From Oreocharis arfaki (Eukaryota; Chordata; Aves; Passeriformes; Paramythiidae), in the NCBI GenBank assembly GCA_013398015.1, contig VZRR01002857.1:1403992-1467991 (forward strand): a DNA stretch of 64,000 nucleotides. The letters are read 5' to 3'. Within the stretch, counting starts at the first letter, position 1. Each line of letters starts with the position of its first letter. Shown here one piece after another: positions 25,546 through 38,912 of this stretch. The translations under genes were made by a program, and so were the position numbers. The notes beneath the pieces are model-generated. The model had not been told where the DNA came from. It saw only the letters and a list, made by a program, of their open reading frames with translations, and ran no database searches.

Positions 25546-26999
25546 TCTGTTCTTTTTACACCTCTGCATGCTTTGCCAAAATTTTCTTAAGCTCAGTCCA
25601 GTAGGAGTATGCTCCTAAACAGAGATTTCTGCTATATAGACATGGATCTCAGTTAATATAAATTGATTAAATGCATTTGATATCCTATTGCAAAATCATA
25701 ATGCATCCTAATGTATGTGCTTGACCTAAGGAGAGTTGCAAGATATCAGCTGATTCCAAGTCAGAATAAGGTGTTATAAACCCTCAATTAATTCTGTGAG
25801 GAAAGAGAGGGGTATTTAATCATTTCAACAAGCTCTAACAGCACAAAAGGAAAACATCTATGTAAGGGTTAAAAGTAAGCAATCGAAGAAAAGCATCGAA
25901 ATCGAGCAACCAAACAAAACTCACAGTCCTTATATGTCTCTCAAGGGCTGCACACAGTCTGCCCAGGATTTTCTTTTATCCCAAGTTTGCTATGTGCTCC
26001 CTTGTGTCTCCTTCCTGCTCTGTGAAACGTCATATGGCAGCACGATGCTATCTCTGCAGTTTCCCTCTTCTCCAAGTTTAGGTCCAATGATTTCAGTGTG
26101 TTTCAGATGCAAATTGTTCTAAATTTTCTGAGATCTGAAGAGAAGTAGTATAAAGAACTTGCATTTCTTTATATTTTGGAAACTGTCATGGAAAGGTCTG
26201 TTCTGCTGCAAATTCTTCCAGTGTTTTCAGTACAAACACTGAAGTGTATTTTGGCCAACTGCGACATGAAAATTACAGTCACTGATACTGTAAAATTGCT
26301 TTAGCTTTGTTTGCACTGCTGTAGTTCAATAGTGTGATTCTGAAAATCCTGAAATTCTGAAAATCTTTTTGTTCGCTTGCTTTTAACCCTTGGCAATCCC
26401 TCATAGGCTGAGGTACCAGGTAGAGGATCAGCATTCATACTCTCTTTCAGACAAGTACATTAGAATCTGAGAAAGAGGAAAATAATCACAGTAAGATATT
26501 GGTCATATCAGTTAAACTTTTATAAAGCTTTGAAACAGTATTAGTATAATAGAATGTAATAAATTAAAACTAGGAAGCATTTTTTTGTGATCTCTTTCCT
26601 TTCAATGCTATATGCATACAGAATCAACAGGCAATATATGGAAATCCAGAAACATTCCTGTTCCTTTAGCCTTCTAACAAGGTGATGGGCACAAAAGAGG
26701 GTCATAAACAGCACTCGAAACCTGCTGTTCTGTTTCTATAACTGTTGCAAACTGATTATTTTTTAAGTAGCCACTTATGTTGGTGGGTAATGTCTGTCTT
26801 CCCCATTCATGCCACGACAAAACAAACAAGCAAATAAAACTCACCACAAAAGGTGGTCAGGAGCCCCAGGGGGTTTTTTGTGTTTTTTTTCAGCCAAGAG
26901 ATCTACCTTGTGCTGTATTTTCCAAGTAACATTCTGCCTAACTCATACAGACAACCAGGTTATGTTCTCAGTGCAGTAATAGGTGAAACAGCTGGGCTG
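25546..26999. other. Unique AT-rich non-coding DNA
   Basis: No gene or repeat recognised. A poly-T run lies at about 26881-26890. Confidence 0.5.
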
Positions 27000-27007
27000 T
27001 CCCTGCA

Positions 27008-27146
27008 AACGACTTGAGAAGAGCGCTCGAGTGAAAGTTGTTGCAGGAGCGTCGTGCAGGAATCAGAGCCCCCAAAAGCCACGGCACCTCCAACCTGGAG
27101 TCCACGTGCATTATGAAAGGCAGCACAGAGAGAAAGGCAGAAAACG
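27008..27146. promoter_or_regulatory. Local CpG cluster with an E-box
   Basis: Eight CpG dinucleotides (about 27010, 27024, 27028, 27050, 27053, 27082, 27104 and 27145) fall within about 136 bp, against a strongly CpG-poor background. A palindromic CACGTG E-box lies at 27102-27107. It is too small for a classical CpG island and has no TATA box or recognisable first exon. It could be an unmethylated regulatory element or a young insertion of unknown type. Confidence 0.3.
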
Positions 27147-27479
27147 AAAAAAGAAGGTCCCTGTGGCTTTGTCTGGAGAGGGAGTTAAAAAAGCAAACAG
27201 AAACCAACAACCTACAAAAGACAAACATTCTACTAAAAAACTACAAAGCAAGTTCAAGCATTGGGGCCCTCACAGTAGGAAACTGGTCACATGGGTAACA
27301 TCATGAAATTTTACTGCAAAATATCCTTTTTTTTTTCTTATTTGAAAAGACAAATTATTAGCATTTTTAAACAATTTCAATATGTTTAATGGCTGAAAGT
27401 TAAGCTCAAACTGTTCCGCTTACTGAATAAAGTGCTAGGTCTGTAAACAGGAATCTTAAGTTACCCCAAGAGTACACTC

Positions 27480-27790
27480 ATTTTAAATTTTACTTGAAAG
27501 CGGGATGTACGTTTATTACAATTTCAAACAAAATGCTAATGCCATTAAACAAATGAGGTTTAGGCAAATTAACTGCATTTTAATATTCTGAAAGCCTATG
27601 ATATAGGACATTGTGTTACGAAACATTGGCTAGAAGTATCAGTTGCAAGTGGGATTTTCATTGCTGTGAATCTCAGGAGAATATTTGTAATTAGTATCAT
27701 TTGCCTAATACTTCAGGTTAATTAGAATATTTAATTGAATAGCTGTAATCTTCAGAGATGACTATATTATGATCAAATTAGTACCATCAC
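27480..27790. promoter_or_regulatory. Candidate conserved non-coding element
   Basis: A repeat-free segment rich in homeodomain-like words, such as GTAATTAGTATC near 27689 and GGTTAATTAGAAT near 27716. Low-complexity runs are absent. Conservation is inferred from texture only. Confidence 0.3.
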
Positions 27791-30439
27791 AGCACACGCT
27801 GATCACTGCTGCAGCCTGCCTCACTTCTGCTAGCTATTCAGCCCTCTGGAGCGTTCAGCAACATAAGAAAAAATCTGTTTCTTACACTTTTGAATTTTAA
27901 TGATCCATTTGAACTCTGCCATCAACATTTAATTATTCTAGGAAAAAAAAAGTCCCAACCATGGCTCCCATATGGCATGTTGGCAAATACACTTGCCCAC
28001 ATTGGAGTCTGCACCTCTCCAGCAGCTCAGTGAAGAGATTTAGCTTTTTTTTTTGAAAGCAAGAAGGCCTTTTTTAATAGTGTTTGCAAATACAGACCAT
28101 ATGAAGCTTCACAGAAAAGGTTACTAGGATACTATTGAAACACTATTAGGAACAGATGAATTGATTTTTAGAATGTTACAATGGGTTTAATCCTGTAATG
28201 TCTACTACTGGACTTTTGTATTGTGTCCAAAAGGTTTGAGAGTCAGGTGCCTCTGTAACTAAACCTTGTTAGCTAGAAATGCAATTAATTTTGGGGGAAG
28301 AAGGGTAAAGGAGGAGAGGTAGAACGGATGGAGTGTGCATATTAAAGTCTTTGCAGCCAAATCACAGATGCCAAGTTCCTGACCTAACCAGTTGCTGTTG
28401 TTTCATTTTCTATGAATACATATATTTAACAGCTGCAGATATTCTTGGGGTTAAACATTCCCTGCTGTAGAAGCACTAGGGTCAAAATCCTGCTACATTA
28501 AACTAGCTAGATCTCCCCACCCAATTCTTCTCTTGTCGCATAAGGGTATCACAAAAAAAATGTCAAGAGAGTAAGCTGGGCATGCTACAAAGGATGTTGT
28601 TTACATAGAGGGGTCCCAGGGCTCAGAAAAGCTTTCCTTATTCTCCCCCCTTCACCGAGCTGCTTCAGGATATACAGCTTAAGAGGTCAGTTCTGTACAA
28701 TTCTGTACAACAGCAATGTAAAAACTGATAATGGCTTTAAAATTCAGAATGCTCTTTCAAAACTGATGCTATCCTATAAATTTCTCCACAAATTAATTGT
28801 TATTATCTCAGGGGGCAGGGACACTGAGGGAGAGATCAGTTTTAAGGGAAATGCTCTTACCTGCTGCCTGAAAATGAAGAGAAGTATTTCCATTTGACAG
28901 AAACAGATTGCTACACTGTACTTCTTCCGTGAGGATGAACGGTGTGGTACGCAAAGCTGAGGCTCAGAGCTCAAATCTCAAGTGTTGCTGTCCTACAGTA
29001 GACAGTAAACCAACAAAATCTTCACTGTTCTTTGTGGCACCATCTCACTTGTTGACACATGACTGCATAAAATCTCACAAATGTTTCGGGAAACTAAGAT
29101 GTACACAAGGGAGAGTAAATAAATCCTGCCCAGAAAGTTTGTTGCTTTCAGTAGGTAGGTAAAGAAAGCTAGCAAAATCACTTCTATTGAAAATAAAGTA
29201 GAAACAATTTTCAAGAGGGCTTTCTGAAAACATTCTCCATTCTGGTAAGAAGTACATCTTTGCTCCAAAAATTGTAATGGTTTTGGTTTACTATATTGTA
29301 AACATCATATTTTATGGGTGCAGCTATAACTATTTTGCACTTCCAAACACTCACCTAAAAATATTATGCTTAAAAATAGTCATTTATAAATTGAAAAATT
29401 CTAAGAAATGTAAAAATGTTCAGCTTCATTATGAAAATAATTTACATTTATCTCATACCCACACTGGAAAATTTGCCTGGTTTCAAGTTTGCCATGAGAT
29501 ACAAAAATCCTTGAATTGTGGTAGGTTTAGCATTACATTAAAAATGTGTCTCTCACCTTTGGTGTCAAATAGATGTTTCATTCATACTCACTAAAATCAA
29601 TTACATCTAAAAAGGCAGTCCTGTCCAATCACTGACATTCAAACTAAAATTATAAAAGCTATAAAACCTATGTTTAAAAATTAATGTTAATATTAATATT
29701 TTTCTTAAGTCTCATTTTTGATCTTTAAAAACTTAAAAGGAAAATATTTTTAATTTTCAGAAAAGAAAAACCTTCCTTTCTGGGCTAAATTTGGCTTCTA
29801 ATATATAATAACAAAAATATTAGTCAGTATTAGGAAATAATATATCCCTTCTCAAAATTAAAATACATTAAAACAGGGCAAAGAAAGAAATGGTAATCCT
29901 AGGAAGAATGCTCTCTTATATAGGCTTTTATTTTCATCCACCTTCCGAATGATGATTTAATACCTGTTCTTAATATGCAGTTTAAAAAGCACCTTGAGAA
30001 TTCACTTTAATGGCTAGTGTACTGCATAATTGTGGGCTTCCTTGTAAGAAAGCTTGCAAAATTGCCGATTACAGAAAGATATGAAGAGTGCTGAAAGTAC
30101 TCAGACCTGTATATTGTGCTGCCATGAAAATTGGACATAGAAACCTCCTCACAAAACCTCCTTTAATCTTCTGGATCTAATGATGCATTATATTTTTTTC
30201 TATTTCATTTTTTAAAATATATATATATCTTAAAATATATGTGTATTTCTGAATTTTGGAAGCATCTGCCAGAAGCAGCTATGAGCAATCACTAATCTCG
30301 AACAGCAGCGTTGCGATGTAGTTTCCTTCACAGAGGTGCTCCCTGAGCATGAAAAACTCCTTTAGAATTAAAAAATCTGCTCCACTAATTGTAGAACAAA
30401 ATTTCAACAGCCCTCTTTGAGAATCCCAGCTCTAAGTAT
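27791..30439. other. Unique AT-rich non-coding DNA
   Basis: No gene or repeat recognised. A 10-bp direct duplication (TTCTGTACAA twice, 28691-28710) and an AT-alternating stretch near 30216-30245 are the only local structures. Confidence 0.5.
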
Positions 30440-30720
30440 TCTCCCATCTATTAAACAGATGGCAGATAAGATTGTAAACATATTTGCTTCATATTGAATA
30501 GATAGTTTCTGGCATAATACTAATTAACAAATTAAATGACTGACTTTCTGCATCACATTAGAGTTAAAACCACTTTGTAAGTTTGTCTTTGGTAGTTATT
30601 TACTTTGACAATAGCGTGCAGTGAAAAACTGTTAAACGTTTTCTTAGCAACATTATGCACTGAGTAGTTTTCTTTTTTAAAACTCTATATTTTATTATAA
30701 TTCATTTGACTTTCATTACA
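30440..30720. promoter_or_regulatory. Candidate conserved non-coding element
   Basis: A repeat-free AT-rich segment with factor-like words: CAGATGGCAGATAAG near 30458 (E-box plus GATA spacing) and ACTAATTAACAAATTAA near 30519. An E-box about 9 bp from a GATA site is a known composite arrangement in vertebrate enhancers. The call is weak. Confidence 0.22.
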
Positions 30721-33039
30721 GTCACTCATTACAAAATGTATGTGCATTTAATCCATTTCCAAGGGCTGCATATTTTTCCAATCCCATTCTGTACCACAAT
30801 GATAATGTCTTTGGTCTATGCAAGTATGCATGAAATTTAGGCATTGTCTTTACTCATTTTCTGATGGTTTACTATGGACTGTTCTGAAAGGAGGAAAGCT
30901 AAGAAAATGCTAACAGTGGCAGATAAGAATACAGAGAAGGTTTCATTTTCCTTTAAGGAATTTGCATTTGACTATCTGTTTTATTATAAGTACAAATAGG
31001 ATCATCTCAGCAATGATGGCTTTTAGGCTACGAAGTGAGATTAGTTCGTATCTTCTTTGTTCTCTTCATTAATTTGTGTACAGAACTGGTCACACTAGAG
31101 ATTCTAATTCCAAGTTTCTTTTGCACTAGACTATCATCAAAACAGAGAAGGCAAATACAACTGCATTTCCCTTTTTGGTTTGGGAAATATTAGCATGAAG
31201 AAAAAGAGTTTACTTTCCAAACCTAACTTGTCATCTGTTGGTGAAAAATATAAGTTTACACAAAATGGTTGCAGAACTCATAAAAGAATGGCAAATTTAA
31301 AACTTTCTTTCAGATAAATTTGCTCATGTCTCTGTCTTCAAACAGAACAAACCAAATATCCAAAACAAAACACAACCTTTTTGAACTTTGAAACTCACAA
31401 TAAAATTTCTTCAAGAACACAGCTGTAAATGCTGAAACAGGTCAAATTCATTTAATTTCCTTTAGAGGTATAATAAAAGTAAACAGTTATATAAATAAGG
31501 TGATTAATTCATACATGTTACAGCTGATGCCAAATGTTATTCAAAGATTAAAATCCCCCATAAAAGGCAAAAATAATAGACACCTGAGATTCACTGGCTC
31601 TGCTGCTAGCAATAGAATAAAAGCAGATTTTTTTTTCCTCAAATAACCAGAGTATGCTGATAGTTGTGTTGAAATGCATTTTTCCTTCAAATTCAAAACT
31701 TCTTTCTGGAAAGGCTCAGTATTATTTTAAAAAAACAAAATAAAATTAAGCAAACAAATATATGCATGTATTATTGTGAGAAGGACGGCTTTGAAATTCT
31801 TAATATTGTTTCCTTTTGTAATTTTTGAAAATATAAACTACCCATTTTGACATGTAAATTTCATTAAAATATACCCGAAAATGGTCAAAATTAAAGTGCA
31901 ACCTTTGAACATTACTGGAAAAAATGCTTACGTTGGCTCTCACCTGAAGCTGATTTTTTTCTCATGCCCTATTTTTGAGAATTTAACTTCTTATCCTGTG
32001 TGGGTATGACAAAACACAGAAATCTGAGAGTGTCTCACACACCAGAAGACCATTTTCTCTCTCGCTGTGGTTATTAGCTATATTAATGGCAGTGGCATTT
32101 CATATTCCATGCTAATATTTCACATTATTTCACACTGTATATAGTAATCCAGTTTTTCTAAGTGCACTGAGATGCATTTTAAGGTTTAATGTTATCTTTA
32201 TTCTCTTCTCTGCCATGCAAGGAAAAATTGAAAGCTGAAGTTTCTTGAAAAATGTAATAGTTTTAGCCAAACATCTTCCAGTTAAACCAATAGATCTGCT
32301 TTCAATTATCAGATATATTCTCCTAGGAATAAGCACAAATTTATTATCTACAGCTAGTCCTGATTTTGCTATTGGTGGGCTTGAACTAAATATTGCAATT
32401 CATCCTATATGACTTTCCTACTGGAAAAGAAATGAAGCATGTGCATATTTCTCCTGTAGTTTAAGACATAATATTGGCTTATCCACTAAATCAATAGAGC
32501 TTTTCTGAAAAATTAGGAAGCACTGAAGCTCAACTCCCTTACATATTTCTTTTCCTGAATAAGGAAAACCTAATTTCATCTGTCATAGCCACTAGAAAGT
32601 TCTATAATTGCGTGGTGTGGTCTCCCTATAACAGTGACACTGCACACGTAGTGTGGCACCATGGCAGAGACACAGCCTGAAATCCCAGAGGCATTTTCCC
32701 TATGTTAAGATAGAACTCAGGTTGAATTAAGCTGCAATCTTCTTATTCAGGGCTACTTAACTCTGATACAGTTGTGAATCAGTGTAACTGTATCTTTTCT
32801 CATTGTAGAGCTATACTGGATGTAAATCATCACTACCTGCTCTCCATGTAAGTTGATGCAAAATATAGCCTACTTTGAGAACACAAAAACACAAGCTAGT
32901 TTGAAATTGGTATTTTTTACTCTAGATTACTTTAAGCCCTCACACATGCAACTTCTTGAGGTGCACCAAATGTACCTCATGGCAGTTCAGAATTAAATGA
33001 TTAATATCTGAACAGTTAAGGGTAAAAAAAAATAATTTT
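30721..33039. other. Unique AT-rich non-coding DNA
   Basis: No gene or interspersed repeat recognised on either strand. Confidence 0.5.
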
Positions 33040-33566
33040 CATTTTGATCTTTAAGAATAATTTTTTGGTATGGCCTCACCTGGACCACTGTGTCAACTTC
33101 TGGGGGGAGCTCCTGGAGCGAGTCCATCAGAGGGCTATGAAGATGATTAAGGGACTGGAGCATCTCTCTTATGAGGACAGGCTGAGGCAGCCATGCCTGT
33201 TCAGCCTTGAGAAGAGACAGCTGAGAGGGGACCTCATCAATGTCTGTCAGTATTTGAAGAGAGGCTAGGGATCCAGGCTCTTCTCAGAGGTACCAAGCAG
33301 CAGGACAAGGGGCAATGGGCAGAAACTGATGCAGAGGAAGTTCCACCTGAACATGAGGAAGACCTTCTTTATTGTGTGAGTGACCAAGCACTGGAACAGG
33401 CTGCCCAGAGAGGTTGTGGGGTCTCCATTACTGGAGATAATCAAAAGTTGTCTGGACACATTCCTGAGTAATGTGCTCTAGAGAACGCTGCTCGAGCAGG
33501 GAGATGACTCTATACAACCTCCAGTTGTTCCTTCCAACTTTAACCATTCTGTGATTTGGTGATTCC
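33040..33566 (+). mobile_element. CR1 LINE 3' end (ORF2 C-terminus plus 3' UTR)
   Basis: The plus strand opens with VWPHLDHCVNFWGELLERVHQRAMKMIKGLEHLSYEDRLRQPCLFSLEKRQLRGDLINVCQYLKRG (33068-33268). This is the CR1 ORF2 C-terminal domain, in the family wording VRPHLEYCVQFW...LERVQRRATKMIKGLEHL. It is followed out of frame by the NMRK and EHWNRL-type region (about 33340-33430) and the 3' UTR, ending near 33566 in degenerate ATTCTGTG-like octamers. Stops and a frameshift after YLKRG make it non-functional. It is 5'-truncated, as is typical. Confidence 0.95.
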
Positions 33567-33569
33567 ATG

Positions 33570-35060
33570 ACTTAGACTGAGAACCTAAACTACTCCATCT
33601 CTGAAGATATTTAGTCCACTCTCCTGCTCAAAGCAGGGCTAACTTCCAAGTTATATCTTGTTTTCCTTGGCCCCATATAATCAAATTTTAAATATCTTTT
33701 AAGATGATGCTTTCACAACTTCCTAGGGCAACCTATGCCACTGTCTAACACATATCAGAGTGTAAATTTTTTTGCTTATGTCTAAATGGATTTCCCTTGC
33801 TACAATTCCTTTAAGTTGCTGACTATTCTTTTGATAATGCATCCCAATATGTTATGGATCTCTTCCCTGCCTTGAGGAAAAAAAGCATATTCAGTTTGCT
33901 TCTCGGGACCTTCATATCATTTTCTGCACATCTGTTTTCTAGCCAGCCTGCACCCAGAAGGAGGTATTGCCTAGAGAGAGTCTGTCTCAGGTGGAGGACT
34001 TTCTCCTTTTTGAACTCAATGAAGTCCACATAGCTCCATTCTTCCTTCTTGTCACAGTCTGTCTTGAAGGCACTCCTGTCCTCCAGGACCACTTTCCTTG
34101 ATCTGAAACATTTTATGCAGTTTCTGAGGGGTGTGGTCTGTCCTGTTGACTGTCACAAGTGAACACATTAAGCAGCATCAGTCCCAGTACTGATGCCTAA
34201 AGAGTGCCACTATCACCCAGATGCCAATCATACTCTGAATTATTGGTAAATACCTTTTGATCCTGGTGTCTGAGCCAGTTTTCCATCCCCCTCCCAGTTC
34301 AGCTAGAAGGACACTGGGTCAAAAGCCTTGCTAAATTCAAGATACAAAACTACTGCCTTCCTGTCCCTATCCACAGATTGAGTCAGAGAAGACAACCAGG
34401 TTGGTCAAGTATGATTTGTCCATACTAATAAATGCTGACTGTTCCGAGTTCTTCCTTGTCCTTCAAGTGTCTGAACACAGCTGTCATGAGGGCCTCCTCC
34501 ATAGTCTTTCCAAGACTAAGACTTTATGGCCTGCCATTCTCTGGTTTTACCTTTCTGCCTTAAAGGTGGAAGTAATATTTGTCCCATCTCTACTTAAAGC
34601 CACCATCTCTCTGTAAAGATGGAGAATGACTTCACAAAGGCCTTGGGAGGCTGCCTCAGTACTGATGGATGCATCTCATCCAGCCCTATGGATATGTCCA
34701 ATTTACAGAGCAGTCCCAAGCTTGGTCATCCTCTACTGCAGATCGTAGTTCTTTCTCTTGAACTCTGCCACGAGAGATGTGGGAGGCCTAAAAGCAGATG
34801 CACCACCCACCCCAGGGCACAGAGGAACTCTCAGGTGTTTCCACATGCCACATCATTTTACTGGCTCCACATTCTCTAGTGGGCCCAGGTTTTCCTTACT
34901 TTCCTGATGTACCAAAAGAAGCTCATATCATTTCCAGTTCCAGCTGCAGTCAAGGTAAGGTCATCCAAACTGCATTGCTGCAGATGTACATGACGAGTCC
35001 GACATTTTCCTATGAACCTTGTCTCCACTTCTACCACCCATACACATCTGTTTACATCTG
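33570..35060 (-). mobile_element. CR1 LINE, older internally deleted copy
   Basis: On the minus strand, the interval 35060-34400 matches the CR1 ORF2 region between endonuclease and reverse transcriptase. 34400-33840 encodes reverse transcriptase pieces, including KKEEWSYVDFIEFKKEKVLHL and LLLGAGWLENRCAENDMKV; the family wording is L..W....M.FN..KC.VLHLG, then LG..WLE....EKDLGV. Below about 33835 the copy jumps to 3' UTR-type sequence ('cctagggcaacctatgccac' on the plus strand), so the C-terminal coding part is missing. It is more diverged than the plus-strand CR1 next to it. Its 3' side abuts that element's 3' tail. Confidence 0.88.
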
Positions 35061-37332
35061 AATTCAATCAGGATCAATGTTTCTGAATTATTTTTAAAAA
35101 AAGCTTATAACTCATAACCTAAAAAAAATTTGAAAATAAATAAATAAATAATATTTTTTAAAGTGACTTAGGCCTTTTCAGTCTGGCTTCTGTAGCTTCC
35201 AGGTGCCAGCTTAAAGTTCAGTCAACATAATTTGTACTGTCTCACTCAAAGTAATTGTTTATTTGGACTTTTTAAGATAAGGTTAATCAATGAAAAAATG
35301 TAATTTAGTTTATTGTGAAGCAGTTCTAAGACATGGACTAGGAAGTTCAGGTGGTAAAACAAGCACAGAACTTAAGCAGAAATTCTGTCCTTGTGTGGGT
35401 TTTGTCTTCCTGTTTAGAATGAATACAAGCATCTATAAGCTTCTAAGAGTTTATAACACACAAAAGAAAAAATCTGATGAGTAGCTGAAAAAAATTAAGG
35501 AGAAATTCCTAGTATGCATCAAAATACATCTGCAAAGCGTTTGTTAGTTAAAGTTCTCCCCTTTTTTCTTTATTATTTTCCTTACAGTTGATTTTTATAT
35601 TATCAGTTATGACTGGGAGCTTCTAAAATTTAAAAAATCATGTAAATTTAGGTGCTAGATAACTAATGCTGTGAAACACAGACTTTCTTCCATCAGGCAA
35701 AAATGACTCAGATGACTTGAGTCTACCTTACTCCCCTACAAATAACATTTGACAGACAGAAAAGGTTAAAATACTGAAGACTAGTGATTCAGGTTGTAAG
35801 AGTGAGCACTCAAACTACAGGACAGGGTATTTCTTGTCCACAATATCTTTACAAGTCCCATTATTCACACTTTCAAGTTGTCCTCTGAAAAGGACAACAC
35901 CTTTAATGTCTCCTCTGAGTATGCACTTCAAAGAACTTGGCTTGCATCATGGGGAAAGCGTAGCTGCGCTATTTGGTAGTACTCAATTTACTCACGAGAG
36001 CTGATCTTCTCATCCAGAAATACCAAAAGTGAGAAGGCAGCCTTTTCCATCACACTCCCCCTGATTCGGAAGGCAAAGTCCAGAAGAAGGAGCAACAAAT
36101 GGATGCACCAAGTCCTCACACATGCAAGGAAGCTGAATTATATTTGCACAGAGACATTATTTATGAGTTTTACTTCTTTGAAAAAAAAACTTGAAAACTT
36201 CGTATTATTTTAAACAGATTAAGTGTAAAATTACAATTTGAAACAAAATCAAAACATTTTGTCTTGTACTACTATAACAAAACACTGGTCTTCGGCAGGA
36301 CAGAATTTCTACACTAGTTGCATCTAAGTTTCAGGCATTTGTAAGAATTTCTTAGTAATCTATTATTTATTTGGATTAGCACTAGAGCAGGATTGGTTTC
36401 TCGAGAATGTTTGTAGTGGCATGATGTGACGCAGAGAGCTTCCCCTTTATTTTCCTGTGGATTTGGAAATGAGGTGTAGAGAGGAATTCTCTCACCTGTC
36501 CTTGAAGTGTGATTCCTTTTGTCTCACCCTTCTGACCTGTCCTTTCCACATTTTGTGTGCCTCTCAGTGGTTTCTCACCCTTTTTCATAATTACAATCAA
36601 TCTCAGGCTACGTGCCCTTCATCCCCATGTAGTCCTCTTGCCCCAAACAGCCCTTTTCTAATTCCAAGTTATTCCATTGAGTATATTACACCATAACTTG
36701 CCTGCTCCTTTTACTCATCTAGCCAGCTTCCAGGTCACATCTCTGATTCATCTTTTTTTTTTTTTTCTTCTTGGCTTTCTCCCTTATGCAAATATTATCC
36801 TCTCCTTCAAATGGCTTTTCCCAAACTCTGCCCAGTCCATTCCAGTTGTCCCATTGATAAAGAGATCTTTTCTAATTGTTTAGATAAAACCCAAAGTCCT
36901 TGCTTAGACAGCCCTTCTATCTGCTTGCAACCTAAAATTTCCAGCTTCATTTTGAAAACTTGTATGAATCTTCTATGCCAAAAGCTCGAAAATACAGTGT
37001 TTGTGGTCTAATTTAATCATTATAATAAAAAGTACATGGAGGAACATGCTGAACACTGCATATTTATTGATTTCCTTTTATTAATGATGCTCATCCTAAA
37101 AGAATTTATAAATGTGATAAACTTTTAGCATTCAAAACAGACTCAGCAGATTAGCCAGTTAAGGTCAATAGTCAATATTATTTGAGTCCAGATGTTCAGT
37201 TTTTTAATACTTAAAATAAAACATCACGAAAATGCTTTTATTGTTAAGTTTAACAGAATTTCCAGTCCTACATACAAGTTTACAAGAAATTAATGCATCA
37301 TGGACAGGTAAGTAGGTTTTATGTGTATGTAA

Positions 37333-37364
37333 ATTAATTAATTAATTGATTGATTTATTGATTT
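37333..37364. repeat. ATTA/ATTG tetranucleotide repeat
   Basis: Interrupted tandem ATTA units grade into ATTG and ATTT units. Confidence 0.9.
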
Positions 37365-37615
37365 AGAATATCCAGTGTTTCTGCATCTTTTCAGGTATTT
37401 GTGTCAGTCCTGCAGCCTGAATTTTACTAATATTTACTCTTGATGTTTTCTATAAAAGCAAGCCTTATGGCATGCAAATTGCTAAAAAATAGTAGGAAAG
37501 CAGGATTTTTTTGTGGTTAACTTTTGCTCATATTTTTGGTGCCTAGACCTGAATGATCCTAATTCAGATTACACAACCAAGTAATCATTTATTATTCCAC
37601 TACTTCTGCTTTGGC

Positions 37616-37635
37616 TTTGTTTTGTTTTGTTTTGT
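37616..37635 (+). repeat. TTTTG pentanucleotide repeat
   Basis: About four tandem TTTTG units are followed by G/T-rich degenerate sequence to about 37680. Confidence 0.9.
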
Positions 37636-38303
37636 GGAGTTTTGTGGGGTTTTTTTGTCTGGTTGGTTTTGGTTTTTTAATGAGCACCTTCAGCCATTGA
37701 TGGGCCTATTTTTGCATAAAGTCTTGACTCACCTGTCTCATGTATCTAGTTCCAGTTGGCACGATCCTTGGCTTTTTTCAGCTTCTAAGAACCTTTGCAA
37801 ATCTGTCCATCAGACCTCAACAATATAATACATAGCATGAGAAGGCTATTTTTAGTGCATCAAGTCTCACTGAAATTAATCACAGGCATAAATGCACTGG
37901 CTGGACAAGAATGGATTATGAAGCTGTACTAAATAAATGTTAGAAGTGAATCTAATAATGTTTTTGCTCACCACATGAGGGAGGGAATCAAAATGTCAGT
38001 AAGATTGTTCAGCTGAGGCAGAGTTTTGACTCGTTAACTTCTTGCAGAAAGCACTTGTCTTTTTCCTTGGATTATTCCATTTACACAGAGCTACATATTG
38101 GAACATGGAGCAACTGGTGATGTAGTACACTGACAACAGAAGGTTTCCCCAGGCGGGGGAGTGAACTCATTACTCTTTCGGTTATGGTCAGTGTTACAAG
38201 GTGAAGGACCTTTCAAGAACCTTCCTTCTCTTTATTTCTCTCCCTCTCCCCCCTTATCTCTAGGTCACAAATATCAAGCAACAACTCCCTTTCCAGAGGA
38301 GAC

Positions 38304-38332
38304 GTTACATATCCCTTTCCACGATATGTAAC
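38304..38332. repeat. Perfect 10-bp inverted repeat, 9-nt loop
   Basis: GTTACATATC at 38304-38313 is the exact reverse complement of GATATGTAAC at 38323-38332. It may be a hairpin-forming site or chance. No transposon ends are identified around it. Confidence 0.85.
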
Positions 38333-38912
38333 ATTTCTTATTATGCTTAATGTGTACAGGAAATATGATTTATAGCTCCATATATCAACAAATAATATTT
38401 ATTCATACTATTGCAAATAGCAGTCTCCTATTAACATATTAAATGACTTTTTAAAACTCAGAACTTGAATAAATTAAGAATTAGATAACTCAGTAAACTT
38501 TATTTCTTAAAAGTTATCAACTATTAAATTCTGTTATTTAAATCTGAATAAAAAGTTATCTTTTAGTCTAAGGGGAAAAAAAAGGTTTTTCCCTCAGCAT
38601 TGTGTGTCATCTGTCCTTATGATTATCAGTTAAAAAATAACAGTATTGATGGCATTTCTTATAGTGAAACAGATGTAACAAAATAACAAAATCGATGTAA
38701 CATGAGATAAATATGATATAAAAATAAATGGAAAAGTTTTGATATTTAAAATATTGCAATTCCCAAGTTTGCAACTGTCTTGCCCAACTTGATAGACACA
38801 GGATTTCCTGTTTTTTAAATAAAATAAATTTTGGAACATAAAACCCCAGGAACTTGAAAACTTGTGTTACAAATTGATATTTTGTTCATTTCATAGGAAA
38901 GGTTTCCAGTGT
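38333..38912. other. Unique AT-rich non-coding DNA
   Basis: No gene or repeat recognised. Confidence 0.5.

Larger units (their letters stand above)
35061..38303. other. Unique AT-rich non-coding DNA
   Basis: No gene or further interspersed repeat recognised. Simple repeats lie at 35134-35151 (AAAT units), 36753-36766 (poly-T), 37333-37364 (ATTA/ATTG units) and 37616-37635 (TTTTG, about four copies). Confidence 0.5.

Noticed and set aside
27008..27306. CpG cluster considered as a gene-start CpG island
   Set aside because: It is too short, with only eight CpGs, and no first-exon or promoter signal accompanies it.
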